Below are positions 8,462-17,770 of a stretch of 45,957 nt of DNA, piece by piece. Within the stretch, counting starts at the first letter, position 1. Each line of letters starts with the position of its first letter. Origin of the DNA: a bacterium (GTDB lineage Bacteria; CG2-30-53-67; CG2-30-70-394). Location: NCBI GenBank assembly GCA_024278555.1, contig JAJRSX010000188.1:1-45957 (forward strand), given 5' to 3'. Both the position numbers and the translations under genes were made by a program. The notes under the pieces are model-generated. The model searched no databases. It was not told where the DNA came from and was given only the letters and a program-made list of their open reading frames with translations.

Positions 8462-9388
8462 GTGGCGAACGAGCGGCGTGCCTATCCCGAGAACGTGGAC
8501 GGCGAGTTCTTCGTGGACTCGCGGTGTATCGACTGCGACAACTGTCGGTCACTGGCGCCGGAGGTCTTCGTCCAGCGGCCGCCGGCCGCGGGGCAGGACG
8601 GGTACAGCTTTGTGGCGCGGCAGCCGGAGACGGCGGCGGAGCGGGAGCAGGCGATCGCGGCGTTGGCGGTCTGTCCGGTGGCGTGCATCGGCTCCCGCGC
8701 CGGGGTGCGACCCAAGGCGGCGGCGGAGGCGTTTCCCCTCCACCTGGAGGGGCCGGTCCACTTTCTCGGTCAGAGTTCGAAGAAGAGCTTCGGCGGCAAG
8801 GCGTACGTCGCCGACCTCGGCGACAGGCGGGTGATGGTGGATGCGCCGCGATGGGATCGCCACCTGGTCGCATGGTTCGAGGAGCGGGGCGGCCTCGACC
8901 TCATCCTCCTCACCCACCGCGACGACGTGGCCGACGCGCCGCGCTACGCCGAGCGGTTCGGTGTCGATGTCTGCATCGGGGCGGCGGACGCCGATGCCTA
9001 CGACGGCCCCGGGCGCCACCCCCTCCACCCCACCGCGCCCGCCCCCCTCGGGAGCCTCCTCGACGGCACCGCCGGTGTGGCGCCGACCGCGTGGGACCGG
9101 GTCCGGGTCCTCCCGACCCCGGGCCACACCGAGGGCTCCATCTGCTACCTCCTCGACGACCGCTACCTCTTCACCGGCGACCACATCGCCTTCAGCCGCC
9201 TCACCGGCCGGCCGTACTGCTTCGACCGCCACTGCTGGTACGACTGGGGAGCGCTGCTGACGAGCGTCCGCCTCCTCCTCGACCACCCCTTCGAGTGGAT
9301 CCTCCCGGCACACGGCCGCTACGGTCACCTGAAGTGGGCGCAGATGCGGCCGATGATCGCCGAGGCGGCACGGAGCGGGGCGGCGTAG
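8462..9388 (+). CDS. Ferredoxin-metallo-beta-lactamase fold fusion protein
   Basis: The 308-residue cytoplasmic protein begins with a single-cluster ferredoxin domain: CIDCDNC (C22, C25, C28) and a distal CPVAC (C71, C75), as in 4Fe-4S ferredoxins. A metallo-beta-lactamase fold follows from about residue 95: LTHRDDVADA (H152, D154, D155), PGHTEGS (H222), FTGDH (D240) and LPAHGRYGH (H284). The first motif departs from HxHxDH; it resembles the THxDDVADH form of plant and cyanobacterial ferredoxin-MBL proteins, but its final His is Ala here. Such proteins are annotated as hydrolases or oxidoreductases of unknown substrate. GTG start with GGAG 9 nt upstream. It is monocistronic and convergent with purB. 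Confidence 0.88.
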   Translation: MANERRAYPENVDGEFFVDSRCIDCDNCRSLAPEVFVQRPPAAGQDGYSFVARQPETAAEREQAIAALAVCPVACIGSRAGVRPKAAAEAFPLHLEGPVHFLGQSSKKSFGGKAYVADLGDRRVMVDAPRWDRHLVAWFEERGGLDLILLTHRDDVADAPRYAERFGVDVCIGAADADAYDGPGRHPLHPTAPAPLGSLLDGTAGVAPTAWDRVRVLPTPGHTEGSICYLLDDRYLFTGDHIAFSRLTGRPYCFDRHCWYDWGALLTSVRLLLDHPFEWILPAHGRYGHLKWAQMRPMIAEAARSGAA

Positions 9389-9526
9389 GGGATGGCGACA
9401 GGCCACGGCCGCCGGAGTGGGGGGCGGCGGTGGACCTCTCTGTCCCACGCAAACCTGCGCCACACTGAGGGAGAGCCCTACCCTCGCCGCGGCAGGCACG
9501 CCGTGACGCCGCCCTACCTTGTTGCC

Positions 9527-10825
9527 CTATGCCTCGCCGAAGACGCGCTTGAAGATGGTGTCTACCTGCGCCAGGTGCGGCGCGAGGTCGAAGCAGGCGG
9601 CGAGGTCTTCGGCGGTGAGGGCCCCGGTGACGTCGGTGTCGGCGGCGAGCAGGTCGGCCAGGGGGGTGTGGGCCTCCCAGCTTTGCATGGCGTTGCGCTG
9701 CACCCAGCGGTACGCCTCCTCGCGTGCCACCCCGGCGTGGGTGAGGGCCAAAAGGACCTGCTGCGAGTGGATGAGGCCGTGGGTGAGCTCCAGGTTCTCC
9801 CGCATCCGGTCGGCGTGGACCACCAGATTGTCCAGAACCCGGGTGAGGCGGGCGAGCATGTAGTCCACCAGGATGGTGGAGTCGGGGAAGATCACCCGCT
9901 CCACGGATGAGTGGGAGATGTCGCGCTCGTGCCACAGGGGCACGTTCTCCAGGGCGGCGCCGGCGTTGGCGCGCACCAGGCGGGAGAGGCCGGTGAGGTT
10001 CTCGGCGGAGATCGGGTTCTTCTTGTGCGGCATCGCCGAGGAGCCCTTCTGCGCCTTGCCGAAGGACTCCTCCACCTCCAAGACCTCGGTGCGCTGGAGG
10101 TGGCGCAGCTCCACCGCGATCCGCTCGATGGAGGCGGCGATGAGCGCCAGGGAGGAGAGGTAGTGGGCGTGGCGATCGCGCTGGATGACCTGGGTGGAGA
10201 TCGGCGCCGGGGCGAGGCCGAGGCGCGCGCAGGTGAGCTCCTCCACCCGCGGGTCGCAGTGGGCGAAGGTGCCGACCGCGCCGGAGAGCATCCCCACCTC
10301 CATCTGGTGGCGGGCGGCGCGGAACCGCTTGAGGTTGCGTGCCATCTCCGCGTACCAGAGGGCGACCTTGAGGCCGAAGGTGGTGGGCTCGGCGTGGATG
10401 CCGTGGGAGCGGCCGACCCCCACCGTCTCCTTGTGCTCGAAGGCGCGCCGCGCAAGCACCGCCATGAGGGCGTCGAGGTAGGCCTCGATGAGGTCGGAGG
10501 CGTCCTTCACCTGCAGGGCGAGGCCGGTATCGAGGACGTCGGAGCTGGTGAGCCCCTGGTGGATGTAGCGGGCGTCGTCACCGACATTCTCGGCGACGTT
10601 GGTGAGCAGGGCGATGACGTCGTGGTGGAGCTCCGCCTCCAGCTCCGCCACCCGCGCCACGTCAAAGGTCGCCCCCTCGCGGATCCGCGCCACCGCCTCT
10701 TTGGGGATATTGCCGAGCTCGGCCTGGGCGTCGCAGGCGGCGACCTCCACCTCCACCCACTTGGCGTAGCGGTTCTCCAGGGTCCAGATACGGCCCATCT
10801 CCGGGCGGGTATAGCGATCAATCAT
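9527..10825 (-). CDS. purB: Adenylosuccinate lyase
   Basis: The 432-residue fumarase/aspartase-superfamily enzyme releases fumarate from SAICAR and from adenylosuccinate in purine synthesis. Visible motifs are HHDVIALLTNVAENVG, TSSDVLDTG and the superfamily signature GSSAMPHKKNP at about residue 262. The length is that of the shorter, Bacillus/Thermotoga-type enzyme. The ATG overlaps the TGA of purF by 4 nt (ATGA), so translation is probably coupled. Full length, no damage seen. Confidence 0.97.
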   Translation of the reverse strand: MIDRYTRPEMGRIWTLENRYAKWVEVEVAACDAQAELGNIPKEAVARIREGATFDVARVAELEAELHHDVIALLTNVAENVGDDARYIHQGLTSSDVLDTGLALQVKDASDLIEAYLDALMAVLARRAFEHKETVGVGRSHGIHAEPTTFGLKVALWYAEMARNLKRFRAARHQMEVGMLSGAVGTFAHCDPRVEELTCARLGLAPAPISTQVIQRDRHAHYLSSLALIAASIERIAVELRHLQRTEVLEVEESFGKAQKGSSAMPHKKNPISAENLTGLSRLVRANAGAALENVPLWHERDISHSSVERVIFPDSTILVDYMLARLTRVLDNLVVHADRMRENLELTHGLIHSQQVLLALTHAGVAREEAYRWVQRNAMQSWEAHTPLADLLAADTDVTGALTAEDLAACFDLAPHLAQVDTIFKRVFGEA

Positions 10826-12219
10826 GGCTGAAAGAGCTCGAGCTGGTTGCGCGGCGCGACGGCCGGGGTGAGGGGGTAGGCGCCGTCGAAGCAGGCGGTG
10901 CAGTAGCCGGCGCCGGAACGGGCGGCGGCGGCGAGCATGCCCTCATGCGACAGGTAGGCGAGGGAGTCGGCGCCGGTGTAGTCACGGATCTCGTTGACGG
11001 TGCGCGCCGAGGCGATGAGCTCCTCGCGCGTCGGGGTGTCGATCCCGTAGTGGCACGGGTGGGTGGTGGGGGGAGAGCTGATCCGCAGGTGGACCTCGGT
11101 GGCGCCGGCGTCCCGCACCATCTTGACGATCTTGCGGCTGGTGGTGCCGCGGACGATGGAGTCGTCAATGAGGATCACCCGCTTGCCGGTGATGGAGCCG
11201 CGCACCGGGTTGAGCTTCAGGCGCACCCCGAAGTTGCGGATCGACTGGGACGGCTCGATGAAGGTGCGCCCCACGTAGTGGTTGCGCACCAAGGCCGGCT
11301 CCAGGGGGATGGAGGACTCGGCGGCGTAGCCGAAGGCGGCCGGCACCCCCGAGTCGGGGACCGGCACCACCATGTCCGCGGCCACCGGCGCCTCGCGGGC
11401 GAGCTGGGCGCCGAACCGCTTGCGCACCCCATTGATGCAGACGCCGAAGATGTGGGAGTCGGGGCGGGCGAAGTAGAGGAGCTCGAAGATGCACGAGCGC
11501 CGCTCCTCCGGCGGCAGGGGAAAGGAGGAGTGGAGGCCCTCTTTATCGACCACGATCATCTCCCCCGGCTCCACCTCGCGGACGAGCTGGGCGTCGATGA
11601 GATCGAGCGCGCAGGTCTCGGAGGCGAAGACGGTGGCGCCGTCCACCGTCCCCATCACCAGGGGGCGCAGCCCCCACGGGTCGCGCACCGCCACCACGCA
11701 CTCCTCGTCCATGAGGACAAAGGCGTAGGCGCCGCGCAGCTGGCGCAGGGCCTGGACGATGCGGGCGGTGAAGCGCCCCTCCAGGGACTGGGCGATCAGG
11801 TGGATCACCACCTCGGTGTCGGAGGTGGACTGGAAGATGGAGCCGTACGCCTCCAGGGACTCGCGGATCTGCTGGCCGTTGACGAGCTGGCCGTTGTGGC
11901 CCAGGGCCATCTGGCCGAGGCCGTAGTTCACCATGAAGGGCTGGATGTTCGCCGCCACCGAGCCGCCGTGGGTGGAGTAGCGGTTGTGGCCGATGGCGAT
12001 CCGTCCCGGCAGGCGGGCGATCGCCTCCTCGGTGAAGATGTCCCCCACCAACCCCATCGCCCCGACCTTGTGGAGCTGCCCGGAGTCGGAGGTGACGATC
12101 CCCGCCGACTCCTGCCCGCGGTGCTGGAGGGCGTGGAGCGCCAGATAGGCGAGGGTCGCGGCCTCCGGGTGGTCGTAGACGGCGACGACTCCGCACTGAT
12201 CGTGAAAGTGGTCGGGCAT
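10822..12219 (-). CDS. purF: Amidophosphoribosyltransferase
   Basis: First committed step of purine synthesis: PRPP plus glutamine gives phosphoribosylamine. The N-terminal Ntn glutaminase has the catalytic Cys at position 9 (DQCGVVAVYDH), which implies removal of an eight-residue propeptide, followed by HRGQESAGIV. The PRPP loop VILIDDSIVRGTTS lies at about residue 345. Four cysteines, in SCIFELLYFARPD, HPCHYG and YCTACFDG (about 244, 389, 439 and 442), match the 4Fe-4S ligands of the Bacillus-type enzyme. The 465-residue length fits. Downstream purB overlaps by 4 nt; purL lies 214 nt upstream. Confidence 0.97.
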   Translation of the reverse strand: MPDHFHDQCGVVAVYDHPEAATLAYLALHALQHRGQESAGIVTSDSGQLHKVGAMGLVGDIFTEEAIARLPGRIAIGHNRYSTHGGSVAANIQPFMVNYGLGQMALGHNGQLVNGQQIRESLEAYGSIFQSTSDTEVVIHLIAQSLEGRFTARIVQALRQLRGAYAFVLMDEECVVAVRDPWGLRPLVMGTVDGATVFASETCALDLIDAQLVREVEPGEMIVVDKEGLHSSFPLPPEERRSCIFELLYFARPDSHIFGVCINGVRKRFGAQLAREAPVAADMVVPVPDSGVPAAFGYAAESSIPLEPALVRNHYVGRTFIEPSQSIRNFGVRLKLNPVRGSITGKRVILIDDSIVRGTTSRKIVKMVRDAGATEVHLRISSPPTTHPCHYGIDTPTREELIASARTVNEIRDYTGADSLAYLSHEGMLAAAARSGAGYCTACFDGAYPLTPAVAPRNQLELFQP

Positions 12220-12261
12220 GGGGTTCGCTACGCTCGCCGGGGGTTAGGGGATAGGGACGCT

Positions 12262-12429
12262 GGGGAATAGGGGTAGTGCCGGCCGGCGGCCGGCGACGAT
12301 TCTTTCGCGGGCAACATCCATCAACATCTCGTCAGCCCGAAGGGCGGTCCTCCCCCTTCTACTTTCTGCCTTCTACTGCTATTTGCAGTCTGGAGTGCCG
12401 TCTATCCTTATTTTCCTACCCCTGTTCCC
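12262..12429. repeat. Inverted-repeat-bounded spacer between purL and purF
   Basis: GGGAATAGGGGTAG near 12263-12276 is matched, with one mismatch, by the reverse complement of CTACCCCTGTTCCC at 12416-12429. Inside is CTACTTTCTGCCTTCTACTG, a short homopurine/homopyrimidine repeat type. The spacer separates purL from purF, which would otherwise be close neighbours. No gene is seen in it. Confidence 0.4.
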
Positions 12430-12433
12430 TACC

Positions 12434-14650
12434 TTACCGGTCCAGCAGCGCCGGCAACGCACCGAACCACGCCTCACCGAGAATTGTGGCCGCAAGGTCG
12501 AGGTCAGCGCCAGGTGAGCGGACCACCAGGCGGCCGGTGTCGGTCACCTCGCCGAGGCGGTTGCAGGGGAGGCCGGAGGCGGCGGCGAGTTGCTCCCACG
12601 CCGCCTGCTTGTCCGACGCGACGCTCACCACCACCCGACTCGCGGACTCGCCGAAGAGGGCGGCGTCGGGGCGCAGGCCGCCGCCGACGCGCACCTCACA
12701 ACCAAGCCCCTCGGTCTGGGCGGTGAGGAGGCACTCGGCGAGCGCCACCGCCAGGCCGCCGTCGGAGCAGTCGTGGGCGGAGGCGAGGAGGTGCTCCTTG
12801 GCCGCCGCCACGAGCAGCCCGTAGAGCCTCTTCTCCCGTGCCAGGTCGAGTTCCGGGATCGGCCCCTGCTCCAGATGGTGGACCACCGCCAGGTACTCGC
12901 TGCCGCCCAACTCTTCCAGGCTTTCACCAACGAGGTAGACGCCATCGCCGGCGGCGGCAAACCCCTGGAGGAGGCGATCCTCCACCCGCTCGATCACCCC
13001 CACCATCCCCACCTCCGGGGTCGGGTCGACCGGCCGGCCGTGGGTCTCGTTGTAGAAGGAGACGTTGCCCGAGACCACCGGCGTCTCCAGGACCCGGCAC
13101 GCCTCCGCCATCCCCTCCACCGCGGCGACGAACTGGCCCATCACCACCGGGTTCTCCGGGGAGCCGAAGTCGAGGCAGTCGGTGATCGCCAGGGGCCTCC
13201 CGCCGCCACAGGCGACGTTGCGCCCCGCCTCCGCCACCGCGTGCTGCGCCCCGAGGTACGGGTCAAGCCGGCACCAGCGCGGGTTGCAGTCGCTCGCCAG
13301 GACCAGGCCGACGCCGGTCTCCTTCACCCTGACCACCGCCGCGTCCGAGCCGGGCAGGACCGCGGAGTCGGTACGCACCATGTGGTCGTACTGGCCCCAC
13401 ACCCACCCCTTGTGGGCGATATTCGGCGAGCGCAACAGGGTGAGAAGCGCCTCGCCGTAGTCCGCCGGCAGGGGGAGGGCGTCGAGGTCGAGGGAGCGGT
13501 CGGGGACCGGGTCGTCGTGGGGCCGGTCGTACTTCGGCGCCTCCTCGGCGATGTTGTCCGCGGGGATCTCCACCACCACCGCCCCGTGGTGGCGGCACCG
13601 GACCATGCCGTCGTCGGTCACCCGCCCGACCACCACCGCCTCCAGGTCCCAGCGGTCGAAGAGCGCCTTCACCTTGGGCTCGTACCCCTCCCGCGCCACC
13701 AGGAGCATCCGCTCCTGCGACTCGGAGAGGAGCATCTCGTACGGCGTCATGCCGGTCTCGCGCTGCGGCACCAGGTCGAGGTCGAGGTCGACACCGGTCC
13801 CGGAACGGCTCGCCATCTCGCAGCTCGACGAGGTGAGCCCGGCCGCCCCCATGTCCTGGATGCCGACGATCCAGTCGTGGCGCATCAGCTCCAGACACGC
13901 CTCCAGGAGTCGCTTCTCGGTGAACGGGTCGCCCACCTGCACGGTGGGCCGCTTCTGGCTCGCGTCGTCGGTGAACTCCTCCGACGCCATGGTGGCGCCG
14001 TGGATGCCGTCGCGGCCGGTCTTCGCGCCGACGTACATCACCGGGTTGCCGACCCCGGACGCCTCGCCCTTGAAGATGCGGTCGTGGCGCACGATGCCGG
14101 CGGTCATCACGTTCACCAGGATGTTGCCCGCACACGCCGCGTGCGAGGTGAGCTCGCCGGCCACCGTGGGGATCCCCATGCAGTTGCCGTAGCCGGCGAT
14201 CCCCGCCACCACCCCGCGCACCAGGTGCTGGTGCAGGGGGTCGGTGAGGGGGCCGAAGCGCAGGGAGTCGAGTGACGCCACCGGCCGTGCCCCCATGGTA
14301 AAGACGTCGCGCAGGATGCCGCCCAGACCGGTGGCCGCCCCCTGGTACGGCTCGATAAAGGAGGGGTGGTTGTGCGACTCCATCTTGAAGCAGCACGCCA
14401 GGCCGCCGCCGATGTCGATGATCCCGGCGTTCTCCCCCGGCCCCTGGATCACCCAGTCCGCCTCGGTGGGGAACTTCGCCAGGTGGAGCCTGGACGACTT
14501 GTAGGAGCAGTGCTCCGACCACATCACCGAGAAGACCCCGAGCTCGGGAAAGGTGGGCTCACGCCCGAGGATGGCGAGGACGCGGTCGTACTCCTCGGGG
14601 GAGAGGCCGTGCTCGGCGATGAGCTCCGGGGTGATGGGGGGATCGGCCAT
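12434..14650 (-). CDS. purL: Phosphoribosylformylglycinamidine synthase, small-type PurL subunit
   Basis: ATP-dependent amidation of FGAR to FGAM. At 738 residues this is the small PurL that needs separate PurQ and PurS subunits, neither of which is in the window. Motifs: [10 protein letters not shown] (His47), [49 protein letters not shown] and [15 protein letters not shown] chose the ATG at 14650 because homologues begin near [17 protein letters not shown]. An in-frame ATG at 14701 would add a 17-residue proline-rich leader and has a much better Shine-Dalgarno (GGGAGGT, 5 nt away), so the true start may be there. Purine cluster with purF and purB downstream. Confidence 0.95.
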   Translation of the reverse strand: MADPPITPELIAEHGLSPEEYDRVLAILGREPTFPELGVFSVMWSEHCSYKSSRLHLAKFPTEADWVIQGPGENAGIIDIGGGLACCFKMESHNHPSFIEPYQGAATGLGGILRDVFTMGARPVASLDSLRFGPLTDPLHQHLVRGVVAGIAGYGNCMGIPTVAGELTSHAACAGNILVNVMTAGIVRHDRIFKGEASGVGNPVMYVGAKTGRDGIHGATMASEEFTDDASQKRPTVQVGDPFTEKRLLEACLELMRHDWIVGIQDMGAAGLTSSSCEMASRSGTGVDLDLDLVPQRETGMTPYEMLLSESQERMLLVAREGYEPKVKALFDRWDLEAVVVGRVTDDGMVRCRHHGAVVVEIPADNIAEEAPKYDRPHDDPVPDRSLDLDALPLPADYGEALLTLLRSPNIAHKGWVWGQYDHMVRTDSAVLPGSDAAVVRVKETGVGLVLASDCNPRWCRLDPYLGAQHAVAEAGRNVACGGGRPLAITDCLDFGSPENPVVMGQFVAAVEGMAEACRVLETPVVSGNVSFYNETHGRPVDPTPEVGMVGVIERVEDRLLQGFAAAGDGVYLVGESLEELGGSEYLAVVHHLEQGPIPELDLAREKRLYGLLVAAAKEHLLASAHDCSDGGLAVALAECLLTAQTEGLGCEVRVGGGLRPDAALFGESASRVVVSVASDKQAAWEQLAAASGLPCNRLGEVTDTGRLVVRSPGADLDLAATILGEAWFGALPALLDR

Positions 14651-14735
14651 GGGTCCGTGGGAGGGGGGAGGGGGGAGGCGGAAAGGGGGGATTATCCCCA
14701 TCCGGACCTCCCGGGGCGAGGGGGTGGCGAGCGAA

Positions 14736-14806
14736 CAGCTTTCGGCTTTCGGCTTTCGGCTTTCAGCGAACAGCTTTCCGCGGTTGGCTCTCAGCGGTCG
14801 GCACTC
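14736..14806. repeat. Short AGCTTTCGGC-type tandem repeats
   Basis: Degenerate 7-8 bp units (CTTTCGG, CTTTCAG, CAGCGAA, TCAGCGG) run in tandem upstream of purL. A related cluster on the opposite strand, CGCTGATCGCTGAAAGCTGA, lies at 14915-14942, ending at the stop codon of the next gene. The same style occurs near 17520, 17735, 19265, 31675 and 45901. Confidence 0.6.
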
Positions 14807-14944
14807 AGCGGTTGGGCTCCGATCCCACGATTGTTGGCCGTCACCGGCCGCGTGACGGTTGGAGGGCGCCTGCACGACCGCCCCCCGTCCCCGGCCCACC
14901 GCAACCCGACCGCTGAACGCTGATCGCTGAAAGCTGAAAGCTCC

Positions 14945-15427
14945 CTACAACCGCTCGACCACCAGCCGGGTGACAAACTCGGCGGTCTCGGCGCACCGCT
15001 CGCCGCGCAGGCGGGCGAACTCGGCGAACTCCTGCTCGTCCCACATGTCGAAGGTGCGGCCGGTGAACCGCTCCTGGAGCTCCCGGCAGGTAGTGCCGCC
15101 GAACCGCTCCGCGAAGGCGCCGATGAGCTCGTTGCACCGCTTGAAGTTGCCGATGAACTTGCCCTTTTCGAACTTGTCCCGGTCGCGCCCCCGGCGCGTC
15201 CCGAGGGCGAGGATGCCGCCGACCAGGGAGCCGCACAGGCCGGTACCGGAGAGGGCGCCGCCGCCGGAGAGGCCGTGGCTCGCCTTGATCGTCTCCTCGG
15301 TGACCCGGCTGCCCGGCACCGTCTCCTTCACCGCCGCCAACACACACTGGGGGCAGCAGCCGTAGTCCAGCTCGTACCCCCGGGCGACCGATGCCGCCCG
15401 CTCCGCGATCTCACACTTGTCACCCAT
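14945..15427 (-). CDS. C_GCAxxG_C_C family protein
   Basis: The 160-residue soluble protein carries the cysteine pattern of this family: YGCCPQCVLAAVKE near residues 23-37, LCGSLVGGILALG near 84-96, and C119/C134 in RCNELIGAF and GTTCRELQ. Family members are probably metal- or redox-active and are common in anaerobes and lithotrophs, but their reaction is not known. Starts at ATG 15427 with AGGGGG upstream. It is transcribed in the same direction as purL but separated from it by a repeat-filled 294 nt spacer, so a functional link is doubtful. Confidence 0.85.
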   Translation of the reverse strand: MGDKCEIAERAASVARGYELDYGCCPQCVLAAVKETVPGSRVTEETIKASHGLSGGGALSGTGLCGSLVGGILALGTRRGRDRDKFEKGKFIGNFKRCNELIGAFAERFGGTTCRELQERFTGRTFDMWDEQEFAEFARLRGERCAETAEFVTRLVVERL

Positions 15428-15517
15428 CGTCGCCCCCTGAACCGTGGCACTCCATGCATGTGGCAGGGCCGCCCCTCACCAACCCCGGACACGGCGGCGG
15501 AGTTTACCCCACCTTAT

Positions 15518-15551
15518 CCAGCGACTGCACGATACCCAGCGACTGCACGAT
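15518..15551. repeat. 16 bp direct repeat, two copies
   Basis: CCAGCGACTGCACGAT occurs at 15518-15533 and again at 15536-15551, a period of 18 bp. It lies between the C_GCAxxG_C_C gene and the end of the guanylyltransferase gene. Tandem spacing of nearly two helical turns would suit a dimeric DNA-binding protein, but slippage duplication is equally likely. Confidence 0.6.
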
Positions 15552-15635
15552 CCGGGTGCGGAGACCGGGTCTACCGTGCGCGATTCATTCTGATTATCGC
15601 GGCGCCCGTCGTCTGGACTCGGGTTCGACAGCCCC

Positions 15636-16721
15636 CTACAACAGCCCCGGGTCCACGTCCTTCAGGCGGGCCACGACCTCGCGCACCCGCTGCACCTGGT
15701 CGACGGGGATGACGAGGAGGGCGTCGTCGGTCTCGACGATGGCCATCCCCTCCAGCCCCACCGCGGCGATGAGCCGCTTCTCGCCCACCGCGATGCACCC
15801 CTTGCAGTCGATGAGCAGGGTGTGGCCGACGGTGACGTTGCCGTGGTGGTCCGCCTCCAGGACCTCCGGCAGGGCGTTCCAGCTCCCCACGTCGGACCAG
15901 GCGTAGTCGCCCGGCACGACCACCACCTCCTCGGCGTGCTCCATGACGCCGTAGTCGATCGACTCCGACGGGATGCAGCGGTAGACCGAGGCGAGGGAGT
16001 CGGCCACCGGCTCGCCCCCCTCCCCCACCACCAGCTCCTCCATGCCGCGGGCGAGCTCGGGCATGTGGCGGCTGAGCGCCTGCTGGATGGCGTCGCAGCG
16101 CCAGATGAAGCAGCCGGAGTTCCAGTAGTAGTTGCCGTCGGCGAGGTAGCGCTCCGCCGTCTCCCGGTCCGGCTTCTCCACGAAGCGGTCGACCCGGTAG
16201 CCGCCCTCCTCCAGGGGGGCGCCGCGGTGGATGTAGCCGAAGCCGGCCTCCGGCCGCGTCGGCGGGATGCCGATGGTGACCAGCACCCCACGCGCCGCGG
16301 CGATCCGCGCCGCCTGCTCCAGGGTGGCGCGCATCCGCGCCGGCACCCCGATGCGGTGGTCCGCCGGCAGGAGCACCATCACCCGGCTCGGGTCCCCCTC
16401 CCCCACCAGGCGCGCCGCCAGGGCGACCGCCGGGGCGGTGTTGCGCCCCTCGGGCTCGCCCACCACGTGGGCGGCATCGATCCCCGGCAGCTCCCGTCGC
16501 ACCTCCTCCACGTAGTCGTGGCGGGTGATCACCCACACCCGCTCCGGCGAGATGAGGGGGCGGATGTTGGTGAGGGTCTGCTGGAGGAGGGTCAGCTCAC
16601 CGGTGAGGTGGAGGAACTGCTTCGGCCGGTCGTCACGCGACAGGGGCCAGAAGCGGGTCCCCTGGCCGCCCGCCATGATGACCGCGTAGAGCTCGGGGGT
16701 GGGGGGTGATGAGGTAGCCAT
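15636..16721 (-). CDS. manC: Mannose-1-phosphate guanylyltransferase
   Basis: Makes GDP-mannose from mannose-1-phosphate and GTP for surface polysaccharide. The nucleotidyltransferase signature MAGGQGTRFWPLSRDDRPKQ is near the N-terminus; EGRNTAPAVALAA, LLPADHRI, FGYIHRG, VEKPDRETAERYL and SWNALPEVLEADHHGN follow in the expected order. At 361 residues it lacks the C-terminal cupin isomerase domain of bifunctional enzymes. The ATG at 16721 has CCGGAG upstream; an open extension to 16790 has no such support. It is the only polysaccharide gene here and is divergent from the next gene. Confidence 0.92.
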   Translation of the reverse strand: MATSSPPTPELYAVIMAGGQGTRFWPLSRDDRPKQFLHLTGELTLLQQTLTNIRPLISPERVWVITRHDYVEEVRRELPGIDAAHVVGEPEGRNTAPAVALAARLVGEGDPSRVMVLLPADHRIGVPARMRATLEQAARIAAARGVLVTIGIPPTRPEAGFGYIHRGAPLEEGGYRVDRFVEKPDRETAERYLADGNYYWNSGCFIWRCDAIQQALSRHMPELARGMEELVVGEGGEPVADSLASVYRCIPSESIDYGVMEHAEEVVVVPGDYAWSDVGSWNALPEVLEADHHGNVTVGHTLLIDCKGCIAVGEKRLIAAVGLEGMAIVETDDALLVIPVDQVQRVREVVARLKDVDPGLL

Positions 16722-16885
16722 GGGGGCTCCGGCAGGTGGGTTCTCCAGTGGATCGCTTGAGCGCGGTGGTGCCATGAGGGTAGACGGCAAGCGGGGCGAG
16801 TGACGAGGGGCGGCCGCCGCTGGTTACACTGGCCGCCGCGCGCTCCGGCGCCCCCCCCTTCCTCGCCGTCCCCACCCCAGCAGCC

Positions 16886-17512
16886 ATGAAGATCGTCTGC
16901 CTCGGAAAAAACTACCGCGCCCACGCCCAGGAGATGCAGGAGCTCCTCGGCGACGTCACCAAGCCGCTGGTCTTCCTCAAGCCGCCCACCGCGCTGCTTT
17001 ACCAGCCGGGGCCGATCCGCCTGCCCGACTACTCGACCAACGTCCACCACGAGATCGAGCTGGTGGTGGAGATCGGCGTCCGCTGCAAGGCGGTGGCGGC
17101 GGCCCACGCGTGGGAGGTGATCGCCGGCTACCGGGTCGGGCTCGACCTCACCGCCCGTGACCTCCAGCAGGAGGCGAAGCGCCACGGCTGGCCGTGGACC
17201 CTCGCCAAGGGGTTCGACACGAGCGCGCCCATCTCCCGCCTCTACCGGCCCGACGAGGTCGACGGCGAGATCACCGCCACCCGCCTGCGCCTGTGGGTGA
17301 ACGGCGACCTGCGCCAGGAGGGGACCACCGCGCAGATGGAGCTCGCCGTCCCCCAGGTGGTCGCCTACCTCTCCGGCTACATGACCCTGGAGGAGGGCGA
17401 CCTCCTCTTCACCGGCACCCCCGCGGGGGTCGGCCCGATCCGGCCGGGCGACGAGCTCATCGCGGCCATCGACGCCCTCGGCGAGATGCGCTTCACCGTG
17501 GCAACGGGGTAA
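16886..17512 (+). CDS. Fumarylacetoacetate hydrolase family protein (FAHD1-like)
   Basis: The 208-residue single-domain protein has the metal-binding set of the family: HHEIELVVEIG (E56, E58), GYRVGLDLTARD (D87) and KGFDTSAP (K108), plus LLFTGTPAGVGP near the C-terminus. Proteins of this compact type act as acylpyruvases or oxaloacetate decarboxylases, or act on catechol-pathway intermediates; substrate cannot be assigned. Full length. It is divergent from manC and alone before a REP element. Confidence 0.9.
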   Translation: MKIVCLGKNYRAHAQEMQELLGDVTKPLVFLKPPTALLYQPGPIRLPDYSTNVHHEIELVVEIGVRCKAVAAAHAWEVIAGYRVGLDLTARDLQQEAKRHGWPWTLAKGFDTSAPISRLYRPDEVDGEITATRLRLWVNGDLRQEGTTAQMELAVPQVVAYLSGYMTLEEGDLLFTGTPAGVGPIRPGDELIAAIDALGEMRFTVATG

Positions 17513-17583
17513 CAGCGCACCGCTTTCAGCGATCCGCGTTCAGCTCTCGGGGAGGGGGACACGGCATCAACGCCTGGAATCCC

Positions 17584-17670
17584 GGTAGGAGCGGGCCGTG
17601 CCCGCGATCCGCGGCCTCTGGCCGCGGCCGGCCCAAAGGGCCGGGGTCGGGGGTACAACCTCCTCCTACC
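17584..17670 (+). repeat. REP-like palindromic element, copy B
   Basis: GGTAGGAGCGGGCCGTGCCC at the left, an inner GCGGCCTCTGGCCGC hairpin, then GGCCGGCCCAAAGGGCCGG and a terminal CTCCTCCTACC. Same orientation as copies C and D. It sits between the hydrolase and the MEMO-family gene, with AGCTGAA-type short repeats on both sides (17519-17545 and 17729-17766). Confidence 0.9.
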
Positions 17671-17770
17671 GGTGCTTCGACGGTCGCTGTGACAATCGCC
17701 CCCCCGCACCACCCCACGAACACGGTAAGCTGATCACTGGAGGCCAAGCGCCGAGAGCTGAAACTCCCCC

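Noticed and set aside
12590-14275. 561-codon open frame antisense to purL
   Set aside because: The opposite strand encodes full-length PurL with all motifs.
15598-15650. GGGTTCGACAGCCCC resembling a tRNA T-arm
   Set aside because: The flanking 5 bp do not pair and no anticodon or acceptor arms are present; it overlaps the end of manC.
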